DNA from: Okapia johnstoni
Taxonomy: Eukaryota; Chordata; Mammalia; Artiodactyla; Giraffidae
DNA length: 64,000 bases
Reading direction: 5' to 3'
NCBI GenBank assembly: GCA_024291935.2
Contig: CM044306.1
Coordinates: 24,635,501 to 24,699,500 of the forward strand
Below the pieces are notes generated by a model. The model was given only the letters and a program-made list of their open reading frames with translations. It ran no database searches and was not told the DNA's origin. Below, in pieces: positions 1 through 12,968 of the stretch. A program made the translations under genes and the position numbers. The stretch's first letter is position 1. The number at the start of each line of letters is the position of its first letter.

Positions 1-71
1 CGTACAGATATGGATTTACTGAAAATGCAGCACTAATTAAAAACTCACCCAGTCTCTTGACGAGGATTGGT

Positions 72-84
72 GGGGGGGGGGGGG
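72..84 (+). repeat. Homopolymer G13
   Basis: Thirteen consecutive G followed by a short TG run. It is a simple repeat, probably length-variable. Confidence 0.9.
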
Positions 85-564
85 TGTGTGCAGTTATTTA
101 ATTATTTCCTCCATTGACTGTTTTGTTGTTGTAACCACAAGCAAGAAACCACCCCTCCCATTCCTCTATCCTCAAAATAAAATTCTCTTCCTCATGAGGG
201 ACTTAATGAGGCCTTTATCTATGCCACAACAATCAAGCTTACAGTGGCACCAATTCAATTCACTGCTCTTTGTAATGGCAGGAAACACACAGAACTCGTT
301 TTCTTAATCCAAAACACAAATGACATAGCGTTCCTTGGCCATCATGAGCTAGGTCTGGGCAAGGAATCTGTCCCAAAGACCCCTAAGATGTCTGGTATTT
401 ATTCTGCCAATGAGGATCTTCAGTTCCATTTTACAGTCCAATAAGCAAAGGCATGGTTTCTCTTGAAGGTGTAGGGGAGGTAGAGGCAGGCAAGAATGCA
501 CAGAAGTTGAGTAGAGGCATAGGAGAGGGAAGTGCAGGAACAAAGATCCTTAGTAGCCGCATGT

Positions 565-664
565 GTGTGTGCTCAGTCTCAGTTGTGTCTGACTCTTTGT
601 GACCCCATGGACCAGGCTCATCTGTCCAGGGATTTTCCAGGCAAGAAGACTGGAGTGAGTTGCC
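565..664 (-). repeat. Bov-tA SINE fragment
   Basis: GTGCTCAGTCTCAGTTGTGT and the following ACTCTTTGTGACCCCATGGA match the complement of the Bov-tA body. The tRNA-like head is missing. It is a ruminant-specific repeat. Confidence 0.85.
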
Positions 665-867
665 AGCATGGTCCTGTCTAAAGAGGCAGATGACACCTCC
701 TGAGATACAGGTGTAAGACTACACTCAAGGAAGCATACCAACAAGAACACACTGATTAGGTCGTGCTAGGGTTGTGATGGGGTTAATAGAAAATTGACAG
801 CGACAAAATATTTATTGATTAAATTTCATAGTGGAACAGCTGTGGCTTAATGAATGAGCTCCAGGCG

Positions 868-1040
868 CTTCACCTGGAGACTCAAGTTCAAACCCAGCAC
901 TAATGCTTACTAAATATAAACTTGGACAAACCTCATTGAGCCTCAGTTTTTCCATATGAGCAATGGGGAAAATAATGTCCACCATATCATGTTGTGGTGA
1001 GAATTAACTGAAATCATATTTGAACATAGCACAATCCCTA
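868..1040 (+). repeat. MIR SINE remnant
   Basis: The pattern of a split A/B-box head followed by AGCCTCAGTTTTTCCATATG and AATGGGGAAAATAAT is typical of MIR, an ancient mammalian SINE. Confidence 0.75.
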
Positions 1041-2191
1041 TACACAGAGGAGGATAGACCCCCACTTATTCTTGGGTGTGTGACTGAATGTGGATTTGGG
1101 GTAAGTGTTCACATGCCTGCTGATCTTCAAGCCTCACTCTAATTGGTGTGCCATCCTTGCATGTTTCCACTACGCCCTTCTTTAGATTTGTTCAGGAAGC
1201 ATGGAACTAAGGAAGCAGCATGGGCTTCTCGGCCAGAACACTGACACTTGCTAGGTGGGGCCCCTGACAAGCTCCCTGGAGTCTGTTTCCTCAGAGATGG
1301 TCAGGTTTCTTGTTGCAAGAACTGCCCGAATGCTGGCTACACCAGCCCCAGCTGGAATTTACTGAAGACATATCTCTGGCTCCCAGAACTGTCAGGAGTG
1401 GAAGAATCAGAAAATCAGCAGAAACCAAGGGCTAATAGAGGAAGAATAAAATCTTCTTTAGCAAGACCTTATGGCCAGGAGGTCCAACCACTGAGCACTG
1501 CCACAGAGTGCCACCACCAGACACATTTGCCCCTGCTGCTGCTGTTGCAAAGGACATCTAACCTTCTTTCCATCTGTGTGCCTCCGGCTGCAAACCCAAA
1601 GCCCAGGCAGCAGCACCCTGTTGACTAATCCTAGACCACATCCCGGGCCCTGACCACCTTGGTGGTGGTGGTGGTGGGGGTGAGGGGTGGGAAATGAAAA
1701 AGGTGTCGCTGCCACAGTGTCCGTGGTGTCACCTTCAGCACTGCTTCTCACTGATGCTGTCCACAGCAGGGTACTCATCCCAAGCAGGAAGAGAGTCAGA
1801 TGCTGGACCACCAACCCTGCCACTTCATCTGTGAAGTGGGCATTCATCATAGGGCAATAAGCAGCACTGAATGACATGTCTGTTCAGAAATGCTTGGCAT
1901 ATAAAAGACATTCTGTTACTTTACTTCTCTCTTTTATAAAACAAAAGACTTGAAATGGTATAGTTATCCGAGGATTTGATCAATGAGCTTATAGATATTG
2001 AAGTTCTGAGTTTTTCACCTGGAGAAATGGTTAGGAAAGATGATGTCTGAACAGTGGAGGATCAAGCAGAGCAGATGCAGTGGGAAAGAGAGGAAAAGAA
2101 ATGGCAAGTTTCAGTCCAGCCTGTCTTTGATTTTTTGTCCTGGACTGGCCACACAGCTTTATCTCCATCTTGTTCATCTTTATTTATTTAT

Positions 2192-2298
2192 TACTGGCCA
2201 TGTGGCATGTAAGGATCTTATCCCTGACCAGGGTTCTAACCCATGGCCCCTGCGTTAGGAGCATGGAGTCTTAATCACTGGACCACCATGAAAGGCCC
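2192..2298 (-). repeat. CHR-type tRNA-derived SINE fragment
   Basis: Contains the complement of the head (GGAGTCTTAATCACTGGACC) and the CCTGACCAGGGTTCTAACCC segment shared with other CHR copies in this window. Confidence 0.75.
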
Positions 2299-3029
2299 TC
2301 CTTCATCTTTAAAATGGTTCTAAGAATTACCTAGTCATTATTTTGAAATAAGTTTTGAAGCATCAATATTTGTTTTCAACAAAGAATATATTAATAAAAT
2401 ATAGGTTATATTCAGTGTTATGAATTATTTTCAGTGGTTCCTTGGTTCTATTCTGAATGGGCTTGATCACCTGTTGTTATTTGCCCTAAAATAACATTTA
2501 CCTAAATGTAGATAATTTGTTCGGCAAAAACAATTTTTTCTCTGCCTCTACTCAAATAGAAGTTACTTCTGATTTTGTAATTTTAGATTATCCTTGCCAT
2601 GGCTCTACTTTATCAAGGTGAATTGATTTCAGTTGAAAGTTTATTCTACATTAGAATCCTATTTTAAAAGGGGAATTTAATCTAAAATTCAATTATGGAA
2701 GGTCTGTGCCCAAATGAACAGTCAACTAGCACTTACTGAATGCTCGCCAGATATGGAGCTCTACCAAGGTAACTACAGGAGAAGTCAAAAGAATAGAAAT
2801 ATTGTCCCTATTCACAAAGAGTTTTCAGTTTAGAATTTTAAAATTTCAAAACTAGAAGGGACCATAGTGAGAGTCTCCAGCCCAGTGGGTTTCTAAACAG
2901 TGTTTGCTTCTCAAGCTCTGGGTTTCTGAAGATTTGCCTCAGGGTTTCCAAGCAAGCGGGGAGCAGCAAAGGGGGCTGAGGCAGTCCAAGCTAAGCCAAT
3001 CTGGTTCTCTTTTCACTCATTCAGCCCCA

Positions 3030-3818
3030 AAATTGAGCATCATCCTTGAGTCCTCTTCTAATACCTTATACATAAACCATCAAGGATTCTCTTTAATTCT
3101 AGTTTCAAAATATCCCTTGAATCTGTCCACCTCTCTCCATCTCCCCAGTCCCATTCAAGTTCTAGCCAACATCCTCTTTTGCCTTAACCACAGTGATAGG
3201 GTCCTAATTGGTTTTCTTAATTCTTTGCTTGTCCTTCAATCTATTCTTCACTCTGCAACTAGGGCAATCGAATTAAAACTTGTCAGATGATGCTGCCCCA
3301 CTGCTTAAAAACCTTGAATAACTTCCCATTGTACCCAGACTTTGTACCCCTGCCTGTAAGAGTCTCATGTTCAACTACGTGTCCTATTTGCTTTTCTCTC
3401 TCTGTCTTCGTTTTAGCCATACTGGCCATCTATCAGTTCCTAGAGCCCATCAAGCTCTTTCCCTCCATGAGCATTTGTGGTGACTATGCCCCCTGCCTTG
3501 AACACTTTTCCCCTAACTCTTCACATTAGCTGGTTCTGCCTCTTATTTCAGGTCTCAGTTTAATTTTCACATCCTCAGAGAACCTTTTCTGATCACCAGC
3601 CTCAGTGGTCAGGACCTTCTTGGTATCTTGGCACTAAGTTTACTTCCTTTACAGCACTAACACTAATTTGTAGTTGTGTGTTTACTTTTTTACCATCAGT
3701 CCCCTCTAATCAGTTGTTGGCTCCAGCCTGTTTGTTTTGCTCTCCGTAATGTCCCAGAATTCAACACAGTACTGACACATAGAAGGTGCTTAATACATAC
3801 TGAATGAGTGAATGTACA
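3030..3818 (+). repeat. L2 LINE 3' region
   Basis: Shows the L2 landmarks in order: CTGCTTAAAAACCTTGAATA, a CATCAAGCTCTTTCC block, TCAGGTCTCAGTTTAATTTT, and the tail ACACATAGAAGGTGCTTAAT followed by TGAATGAGTGAATG. It is old and diverged. Confidence 0.75.
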
Positions 3819-4179
3819 ACAGAAAACCCTAGACTTGTATGGAATGTCAAAGAAGGTGGGAAGTATGTAAGGAAGTTTAGTAGGCAAAGAGAATGCAGAA
3901 AGGGAATGAGGAAGGAAAACAGACCAACCAGATAAAGATCCTAAGGCCAGAAAAAGCATGGAGTTTTTTAGAAACTCAAGGAAAATTTGTGTGGCTGGAG
4001 TACAGACAGCAAGTGGGAGGGCTGTGGGGAGGGGGTCAGGTGGGTGAGGAAGAGCCAGCCAGCATGTCTCCCCTATGATCCAAACTGTGGAACTGAGAAC
4101 AGGGTAGGAGTGAATTCCCCAAAGGAAATTCAGGGCTCTCTTGGCAGAAGGAGGAAATGAATGCTGGAGGCCAACAACA

Positions 4180-5330
4180 AAAGACCGTTACTCCTATTTT
4201 TCCTTCTATCTTGCTGGCTACTTTTTCTCAGCCTCTTTACAGGCTCTTCTTTTGGCCATCCTTTGAACATCAGCTTTCTTTGGATTATGTTCAGTTCCTC
4301 TCCTCTTCACATTGTCCTCACTTGCCTTGAGATGGCTCCTTTTTTTTCCTCACAGCTCCACTGCCATCCATCTGCTAAAGAATATTCCAAATCTATCTTG
4401 AGCCAGGCCTTTCTTGAGCTCCAGACTTACATATCCAGCTATCAGCCTGATATCTTCAGTTGAATGGACCATAGGCACAGAATATCCAGCAGAAGTAAAA
4501 CCTGCTTCTCCTTCAGTGTTTTCTCATCTCACCAAGTAGCTCAAGCCTAGGAGCTGGAAAGTATCCTTGACATCTCAAGTCCATTTCTAATTCAGCACCA
4601 AGTTCTGAGAATTTTATACTTTAGTTATCTCCCAGTTCTGCCTACTTCCTTCTATCTTCTCTGACACTTCCCTAATCCTTCCCAGGATCACAGCAGCCTC
4701 CTCCCTGGGCTCCCAACCTTTGGTCTTCACCCTTCCAGTTATTCTCTGCTCTGCAGCCAGACAGAGTTCTAAAAAACCAATCTGATCAAGTCATTTCTTT
4801 GCATTCCACCCTTCACTGCCCTCAATATAAAACCCTTAGCAGAGGTGAGAAGCTCTTTAGCAGTGACCTATGCCTCAGTCTCCAGGCTGTGTCTTATGCT
4901 TCCCACTGTACCCAGCAACTAAGTTTCCTGTCATACAAAGAACTGCTTTCACCTCTGAAGAAACCAAGTTCTCTCATTTTGCACATACTGTTACTTCTTC
5001 CCAGAACAGTCTCCTCCACTCCTTTCCCTGACCTAACCCCATCTTCTCCTGGTTAATTCTCTGCTGATTCTCCAGCTTCAGTTCATCTAACTATTCCTCC
5101 AGAAAGCTGTACATGTTACCTAGCCCTGAGCTAGGCCTTCCCATATCTCTCTTCTCACTGCCACCGCTGTATTGCTGTTGCCTGATTTCTTCTCTGTCCC
5201 TCACTAAATGATAAGCTCCTTGGGGGAAAGAATTTCCATTTTTTTTCTCTATTGTGTTTCCAGTACAGGAAACATTCCTAGCACATAGTTGAGTATTCAG
5301 GTAAGTGCTTATGTGATGAATAAATGAATG
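4180..5330 (+). repeat. Second L2 LINE 3' region
   Basis: The same landmark order as the element at 3030-3818 (TCTGATCAAGTCATTTCTTT, CCAGAACAGTCTCC, TAGCACATAGTTGAGTATTC, GAATAAATGAATG). Two same-strand L2 ends thus lie in a row. The upstream half from 4180 to about 4560 is only loosely assigned. Confidence 0.6.
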
Positions 5331-7829
5331 AACCAGAGGAACAAACATTCCTTTCAGGAACTTGGATCCTATAGTTTCAGGCACAGAAGCCTCCATCAGC
5401 TTCCTCTTCCTGCATCCACTGTTTGGCCACAGGCTGGTCAGAAGCCTGTAAAAACTCTGAACATATGCAAGAGCGGCTTCTTGACTCACACCATCCACTG
5501 GGAGCCCAGTCTTCCCTTAAAAGGCCACCTTATCAGAAAGTGCCTGGGATGGCATTTATGAGCTCTATTTTTATCTATGTTGGAAAAGTCTCAGAGTTAA
5601 TTCCCAAGCCAATGACATTAAACTCAGGAACGTGAATGAGCAAGAAAGCATCTACGTGATGCCTTTGAGTCACAGCTTTGTCTTCCGTGGCAAGTCTTGG
5701 AGTTGTCCCAGTCACTGGGCCCTTGTTTCTCAGGACAGCTGACTCTAAAAAGCTTTTGATCTCCCATTCGTTAAAACTAGATCCTGGAGTCCTTAATGGT
5801 CGAGGAAAGGGTGTTCTCTTCCTTAAAGCTCTCTTAACTCTGCTGGGGCCCTCAACGAGTCACAAAGAATAGATTGCCAAAAACATCTCAGGTTATTCAA
5901 ACCAACTTTCTACCCCCATTCCCAAATGGAAATGAATCACAGGTGATAGCATTCCTAGCAGCAGGAAGGAAGGAGGCAGCATGGCCAGAGGAGAGGGCTC
6001 CCGATGAGCTTGGCCAGAGAGCTAATTGGACAGAAGCTCCAGAAATGAGACGAGTAACCCAGCAGGGCTGGCAAGCAAGCCAACGGTCTGTGCCAGGGAA
6101 AAGATTCGCTGTCAGAACTGGGAGAGAGTGAGAAAGAGAGAGAAGGAAGGAGATAGGGAGAGGGAAATGACATGAAGGACTGAAGGGGGAGGTGGCAGGA
6201 GGGTGGCAGGCAGCAGCAGAGATGGGAGGAATCCTAGGCAGTTTGTAGAGAAAGTGAAGAGAACCGAGGGATCACATGTTTCCTTTTCATCCAAATGGGG
6301 TCCTTAGGGGAAAGGGGGTGTTGGAGAGTCAGATGGAGGCCCCAGAGAGATGGTCAGTCACCCCTGACCCCAGGCAGATTACAAATGAGACAAGGAATGG
6401 TCTCTCTTCCAGATTAAAGATATTAAATTTGCCACCAACCCTACCCCTGGGAATTGAGGAAAGATAGTTTTTGTCAAAGGATGCTGGAACCCAGAGGACT
6501 CAAGCCACTATTTGAGTCTCCCTCCCCTTTTCCTTAGCAGAAGCTTAAGCAATTTAGGGTTCAAAGTTAGGGCTCAATTTAGGGTGCAATTTAGTCTTGC
6601 ACCCCCATCCCCTCTTCTAGGCAGCATCACACAATCCAGGATCATAGCCCCTGTGCACCTCTGCCCCTACTGGCTACTCTGGGCCAGGAACCAGCCTGAG
6701 AGCTTGGAGTCTGGGCTGAGTCAGCACTGCCTGTGGGAGAAACTGCTTCCTGGAAAGTCTTGCTTCAAAGCTTCTGGCTGGCCAAGCTCTGGTAGGGTGC
6801 AAAAGGCACACTGGAGGCTGGATTGATCTTTGGCTTTCAAGATACTTCTCACCAGAGAGAGGAACATGGGGCAAACATTTCCATAATCCAGCTTAAAGGG
6901 TGACTCCAATGTACTTCAGGCTGCCCCTCCACCCTCCATGATTCAGAAAATGACAGTTTTTTTAGGTCCCAGAAGAGTTTTCAGGGCCAAGATGGAAGTT
7001 CTGATTCCTGATTGATATAGTTACTTCTCCTGTAATTCAGACAAAATATACATTCTGAGCCTCAGATTTCTGTTTTCTGAAGATGTGTCCTTATTCACTG
7101 GGGCAGCAAGAATGCACCCTTGTGTGGGCACATACAGTGCAGCATCCTCTCTTAATAAAAAGGACAGCATACCATTAGCAGAATCAGCAGACTGCTCCAG
7201 GGGTCAAGCTTCCTCTCTGTCTCTGGAGGCTGTGATGGGGAGTCAAAGCCATCCTCACCCTTCTCTTTAAGTTGGGAGTTTTGATCCCCCAATGTAGGAT
7301 GAGAGGTCATTTTGATGATCTCACTTTGGACAAGTGAGAAGAGAAAGTGTTTTACTTTGACCCCCACAACTGCTTGCTATGCAGTGGGCACTCTAGCGGG
7401 CAGGCAGTGGGTGGCAGCAGCTGCCAGACACCTTCCCCCGAGGATGTATCAGTTTGTGCCAAAAACCTCTATAAGCTCTTTCTGATCTCTGTGCCAGTGA
7501 CTACAGGTTCTGGAAGGAAGCCAGGAGTCCACTCTGAGCCCTGCATTCTCCTCCTCCCCCTCATCCGCCAAGAATGGGGAAAGATGGCTTGGGAGCTCAC
7601 TGAGAAAGGAGCTGATGGTTCTTAGACATATTTTCCAGCTATCACACCTGCTAACATGGGAACTCACACTCACGAGCACACACACACTCAGCAATGAATT
7701 GCTTCAGGTTTTCTGGTTCCATCTGTCCCGTGCCTAAAGCAGTGGGACTAAGAATTTCCATCAACCAACTTATTCCCAGTTTGTCTCCTTCTTCCTCCCT
7801 TCTTTCTCCCCAAATTTCCAGTAGACATT

Positions 7830-7965
7830 TATTGATGTTTGACTGGCACCTACCCTGTGTCAGTTACTATGTGTTAGGGGATAAAGACACAAGGGACACG
7901 GACTTTGGGGAGAAAATTCATATAAATACTAACCAGATGTAAGACAGTGATATAGTGTTGCAATA
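7830..7965 (-). repeat. Probable L2 tail
   Basis: ACATTTATTGATG..., TGTGTCAGTTACTATGTGTT and GGGATAAAGACACAAGGGAC resemble the complement of the L2 3' end. Strongly diverged. Confidence 0.45.
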
Positions 7966-8464
7966 AGGGAGGTGGCAAACTGGTGGCCATAGGCTAAATA
8001 TGACTTGTAGGCATGTTTAGTTTAGCAGGCAAAAAATTTTAAAAACTGTCAGAGTTCACATAAAAATCAATATTGCCATCTTTTTTTTGATATAACCAAT
8101 CTGGCTACAATCCAGAGGAGGTGAAAAGCCACTGTCCCCTGTAGGTGGGATGTGCTATCAGTACTCTCATAGGGCACATATCCGCCCACCTCATCCGCTT
8201 CCCTGTTGAGTTAAACTTGTTCTTTTCATTCATCCATGTTCATCCACACAATTGTGCAGAATTTGGGACCCTTAAAATGAAAGCCATCAGAGGACCCAAA
8301 GCAGTTATCCCTTGAGCTAAGTCTGAGGACGCTGTTGATTTGGTTGCTTATGTGTTGTTTTTCCCCTGCCCCCATCATGAGATGTATAAGGGAAAGGCTC
8401 CAGTTAGCTGCCTCCTCCAAGGGTCTCCAGCCCACAGCAGAGTGCCTTGTACAGGACCGGTCTC

Positions 8465-8845
8465 AATGCATCACTTGTGAAATGTGTTGAATGAATGGAA
8501 TCGCTAGAAGCATCAAATGGAAAAGGGAATTCCAAGCAGAGGGAGCTGTGAGTATAAAGGCATGACAGCGAATACTGTAGTGGGAAGCTGCAAACAGTTC
8601 ATGGTGAATGGGGGTGGGGTGGGGGTGGGGTGGCAGAAGTGTGAGGAGTGTGGGATCAGGTAGGGTGGAAGCAGCAGGAGATGAGCAGGGAAAAGACTCC
8701 AGTGGGATCCCCAAGGGCTTTTTACAGCGTATTAGGAAGTTAATCATGGAATCTTGGAAGTGATTTAAGGAGTGAAGTAACAGGATCAGATTCTTGTTTC
8801 ACAGAGATGACTCTGGCAGGGTGGTGACGTGGGGAGAAGTGGGAA
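8465..8845 (-). repeat. L2 remnant with internal G-rich tract
   Basis: GTTGAATGAATGGAAT, AATTCCAAGCAGAGGGAGCT and GATGACTCTGGCAGGGTGGT follow the complementary L2 order. A G-rich tract at 8610-8630 is inside it. Confidence 0.55.
8610..8630 (+). repeat. G-quadruplex-prone tract
   Basis: Four G runs (5, 4, 5 and 4 long) separated by single T. This is the ideal short-loop form of a G4 motif. Confidence 0.8.
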
Positions 8846-9156
8846 GCTCCAGAGGGAAGACAGAAGCCACAGAAACTTCAATAGTCCCCTTTCTGAGTCC
8901 CTAGAAATGCCACTGGGGATCTATTTTAAGAAAATGGTGCCCCCTGCTGACTAAATCTGGGATTGCATCTCCCCCTGGCCAAAAGGGAAATTACAAAATG
9001 TTTGGCTCTGAGCACAAGTACCTGGAAGCCCTGTGCACAGAATTGCAAGTGGTGATGCATCTGAGAGTGTCTTCTTTGCTAGGAAAAGAGATGCCCATGA
9101 AAACAGGTGACAGTGACTACTGCCACAGGCTGTGTTTCCAGATAGACACAGAACAC

Positions 9157-9281
9157 CAGCTAAATCTGAATTTCAGATAAATAAGACACAATTGTTTGGT
9201 ATAAATATGTCTCAAATATTGCATGGGACATACTTATACTAAGAAGGCATGTGCTGTTTATCTGAAATTCAAATTTAGCTG
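9157..9281. repeat. Nested inverted repeat (long imperfect palindrome)
   Basis: Outer arms 9157-9183 and 9255-9281 are complementary at 25 of 27 positions. Inner arms 9199-9213 and 9225-9239 are complementary at 13 of 15. The sequence resembles a known kind of palindromic mammalian repeat, but I cannot name the family with confidence. Confidence 0.75.
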
Positions 9282-12059
9282 AGCATCTTGTATTTTTATT
9301 TGCTAAACCTCACAACTCTAGAAAAAGTGTGTTGGAGGGGCCTAGAGAAAGCTAGATGTGAAACTGGATATGTTACTCTTCTTGGGTTTCTCTGCAAACT
9401 CGATCCCACCCCTCCACCTAAACAGAGCTGGCGATGATGCTTTCTCACATTGTGCAGTGGTGCCCAGTTATACAGTAACTCTAGTTGGGAAATCAGTTTT
9501 CATTAAATGAGAGCATGATTATAGTGGACCCCTACGAGAATACGAGAGAGATGTGGGCTCTCTTTACAGCAAAATCAACCTACTTGCTTGACATATGTGT
9601 GATCACTTGTCTTACACACACATATTTACATTAAAATTGCAGAGAGTTCTCAGCCTTCCTGAGTGACACATTCTCTCTAGGGCTACAGTATGAATGCTGC
9701 AATTTCAGGGTCCCGAGTAGGAGGAAATGGTGCCTAGTCAGCCCCTAAGCTGAAACATGATGCTTCTACTAGCTCTGGCCATCCACACACCATGACAAAA
9801 CACGCAAGTGGGCAGGAAGTAATATTCTTTCCCTCCTCTTGGAGAATGTCTTGAACCTCCTTCCCTCTTCCACTTCTCCCCAGAAATAGCGGGGAGTCAG
9901 CTATACCTGGACAGAAAACCTCCAGCCCTCATGAACTTGCTCCTCAGGTGGAAGGCGCTGGATGAAACCACTCCTCATTCCAAGACTCTCTTTGTTCTTC
10001 TTTCTAGCTTTCTTGCCGTGGCAGACATAGCCCTGTGGTTCCCAGTCTGAGGACTGTACCTGTTGGAATTCAGCTCTCACCAGTAGGGGGAAATTCTTCA
10101 AGAATCAATTCTAAGCTTCCTATGTTGGGTGATGGAAGCCATTGCCCGAACATCCTGGGAGCAGCAGACCTTGGAGCCAAGGTGCCATGTCTGTCTCCCT
10201 CCCACAGCCCTTGTGGAAAGCCTTCTAGCCCCCATAGCCTGCTCTCTTCCTGGCCCTGCAGAGGGAAGGCAGAAGTGGCTCAGGTCGGGAGGATGTTGTT
10301 TTCAGACTCTCTCAGAATGTTCTAGATGATTTAAAACCTCATTGCAGGTTGCTTCCCTCTTTGTCAGGATGCTTCTGTGACATTCAGTTTCACTAGACTG
10401 CATTATGGAATACAAGCCCCAAACAGACCAGGGTGTTTCAAGCCAACAGTCATAATGATGCACCTACAATGTATTGCCGTACGATGTTATATGTTGAACA
10501 TTTTCTGAAATTCATCAATTTTCCTTATTACCTATATAGTGGTATGATTTCCAACTATCATGTCTGGAAGAAGCATTCTTTATTCTGAGGTGGATAGCTT
10601 TTCCTAAAATTTTTGGACTTAATGTGTCCTTTTGTAAACCGTATGACATTAAAATTTTTTTTAAAAGTCCTTATTTGAAAATATAAAAAACCAGTATACC
10701 TATTATCAACACCCCCCCCCAAGTATTTGAAAATGCTATTGGATCAGGAAATCCAAAAAGCTGGGAACCACTGATTTAGCTCATTGACCTCTGACATGTG
10801 CTAAGTGGAGGCTCACTTGGGCCCTGTCCTCCCATGGAGTCATCTGACCTTCAGCTGATGCACTTCAGTGGATTTGGGGCTCTCTATTCTGGATATGGGG
10901 AGACTTGTCTCTGGCTTAAGCTCTCCCCAGGAGTGTTGTAAGGATAAAATGTCATGAACTAAAGAGCTTTGGGAAAGGAGGAGTTCAATAAATATGAGAT
11001 TGCTGTTCCTAAAGACAGCTGGTGTGTTTTCAGTGGGAAGGGCTGAACACTCCCGCAGAGACCCAGGACAATTTCTCTGCCAGGACATCTGGGGAGAGTG
11101 ACCAGCACCACTTATAAAATGTGCAAACTGTTCCACCGCCAAGTGGGACCAGACAGCAGAAGCAATGGGTCTCTCGAGGAGGTTGGCTTCTGCCCTTCCA
11201 AGGGCACAGGTCCAAGATGCAACCATAACTGGGGGAAACTTGAGTTCTCCTTAATCTCCCTGGGACACACCCAGGGACCCACTGCAAGTTGCCCCCTTCC
11301 CTAACTTGTTTTTCCATTTCCAAGAGATGCAAACGCCTGCTTAGTCCTCTTCATAAGGGTTTACAGGGCTGAGGAAACACATCACCTAATGCTAAAGAAC
11401 CCACTTTAGAGATTATCCACAGTGCCCCTTTAAGTCATTTGAAAAACAACTTACAATTTTTCTCCCTTATGATGATTAATTCCAGAATAGCTTTCCCTAT
11501 GGTTTTTACCCCCAAATCACGTTTGTGTCACTCCCCTTGCCCTAGACTTAAGAGGTGTACGGGAAATGGAAAAACCAGTCTACCACGAGCCTGAGTACAA
11601 ACAGCTAAAGAGGCAAGCCTGATAGGTGGACCAAAATAGAAGTACAATACACCCTAAATGAAAAAGACTGCTTGGGAAAATGTGTGTGCTGGTTCCCTCC
11701 CTTCTACCCAGAGCTGAGAATTAACTGCAGATGAAAGTCCTTTGATGTTTAGAAACCTGAAGCATCAGGCCGCCCAGGGTTAGTGATCAACAATACTTTT
11801 GTTTGAACTTGCCTGGTATTTCACGTTTATCAGTACCATAATAAGCTAGCAGAGTGTTACGGATGAGAGTCTGACTTGGCACTCTCAGTTCCTGTGATCC
11901 TGTAGGTGAGTACACCACCCCGAACAAGCTGGCAGCTTACACAACATTTTAAAATATCTTCCAGTTGAGCTGAAATGATGCCTCACTGCAGAGCCACTCA
12001 CCTGCTCCTGTGCTCTCACTTGAACTGATTAGAAGCAGGAGCATGGGGGGAAAGGACAG

Positions 12060-12262
12060 TTAGGGAGTTTGATATGGTCATATACACAGCACTGTATCTA
12101 AAATGGATAAACAAGGACCTATTGTATAGAACATAGAACTCTACTAATGTTATTGTATAGCTCATGGAATTCTGCTAACAGCCCAGATGAGAGGGGGGTT
12201 TGGGGGAAATTGGATACATATGTGGCTGAGTGGCTATACCACTTTATAAAATTAACAGTTTG
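12060..12262 (+). repeat. L1 LINE 3' remnant
   Basis: GACCTATTGTATAGAACATA, CATGGAATTCTGCTAACAGC and GGGGAAATTGGATACATATG are characteristic of cetartiodactyl L1 3' ends. Confidence 0.65.
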
Positions 12263-12409
12263 TAAGACAAAAAGCAGCAGGAACATGGGGAGAAGCCAGG
12301 CAGTTTAAAACCCCATTTCCCACTTGGCAGTAGAGCCAAAGCTCCCTTTTTACTTCATCTGCCCACACTCTCTCCAGCTCAAGCCTCACCTTGCCCAGAC
12401 ACCTTTCTT

Positions 12410-12575
12410 CACTGTTAGCTCTACATTTCTGAGATGCAATGATTTCTCTACCCGACTCCCTGTTAGACCCTAGAGGGTAAGTACTGATCCCAGTCAACTT
12501 TGAACTCCCAGCATGTCCACAGGATGTGGCATACAGAAGGATTAGAAGAATAGACAAAGAACTGAATGAATATAC
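12410..12575 (+). repeat. Probable L2 tail
   Basis: CTAGAGGGTAAGTACTGATC, a CCAGCATG block, GGATGTGGCATACAGAAGGA and a terminal TGAATGAAT follow the L2 3' pattern. Confidence 0.5.
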
Positions 12576-12782
12576 CAGAACTGGACTCCTGGCTCACCGA
12601 GGATAGGACAGCCTTGCTCTAGTATCAGGAGAGAGCCATGCTGAGCTGTTGGAAATCCTTCTTGCTCTTGGTGACTAGTATGAGGTGTGCCTGAGACCCC
12701 TGGTTGGGTATGGCAGGGGGTAGAGGTGGAGGGGACTGGCCTGATACCTGGGAAAATGTCTCTTGTTAAAACACCAGGCCCA

Positions 12783-12968
12783 GGGACTTCCCTGGTAGTT
12801 CAATGGCTAAGACTCCATGCTCCCAATGCAGAGGGCTGGGTTTGATTCCTGGTCAGGGAAATAGATCCCACATGCTGCAACTAAGAGTGCATGCTGCAAC
12901 TAAAGATCCTTCATGCCACTGCTAAGATCCAGTGCAGCCAAATAAATAAATAATTTTTTTAAAAAACC
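12783..12968 (+). repeat. CHR-type SINE
   Basis: Begins GGGACTTCCCTGGTAGTTCA, continues with the tRNA-derived head and CATGCTGCAACTAAGAGTGC, and ends in an AAATAAATAAATAA tail. Confidence 0.85.

Noticed and set aside
1458..1877. Open frame with a His-rich stretch
   Set aside because: The histidines come from a GGT simple repeat read in antisense. No family resemblance, start context or splice support.
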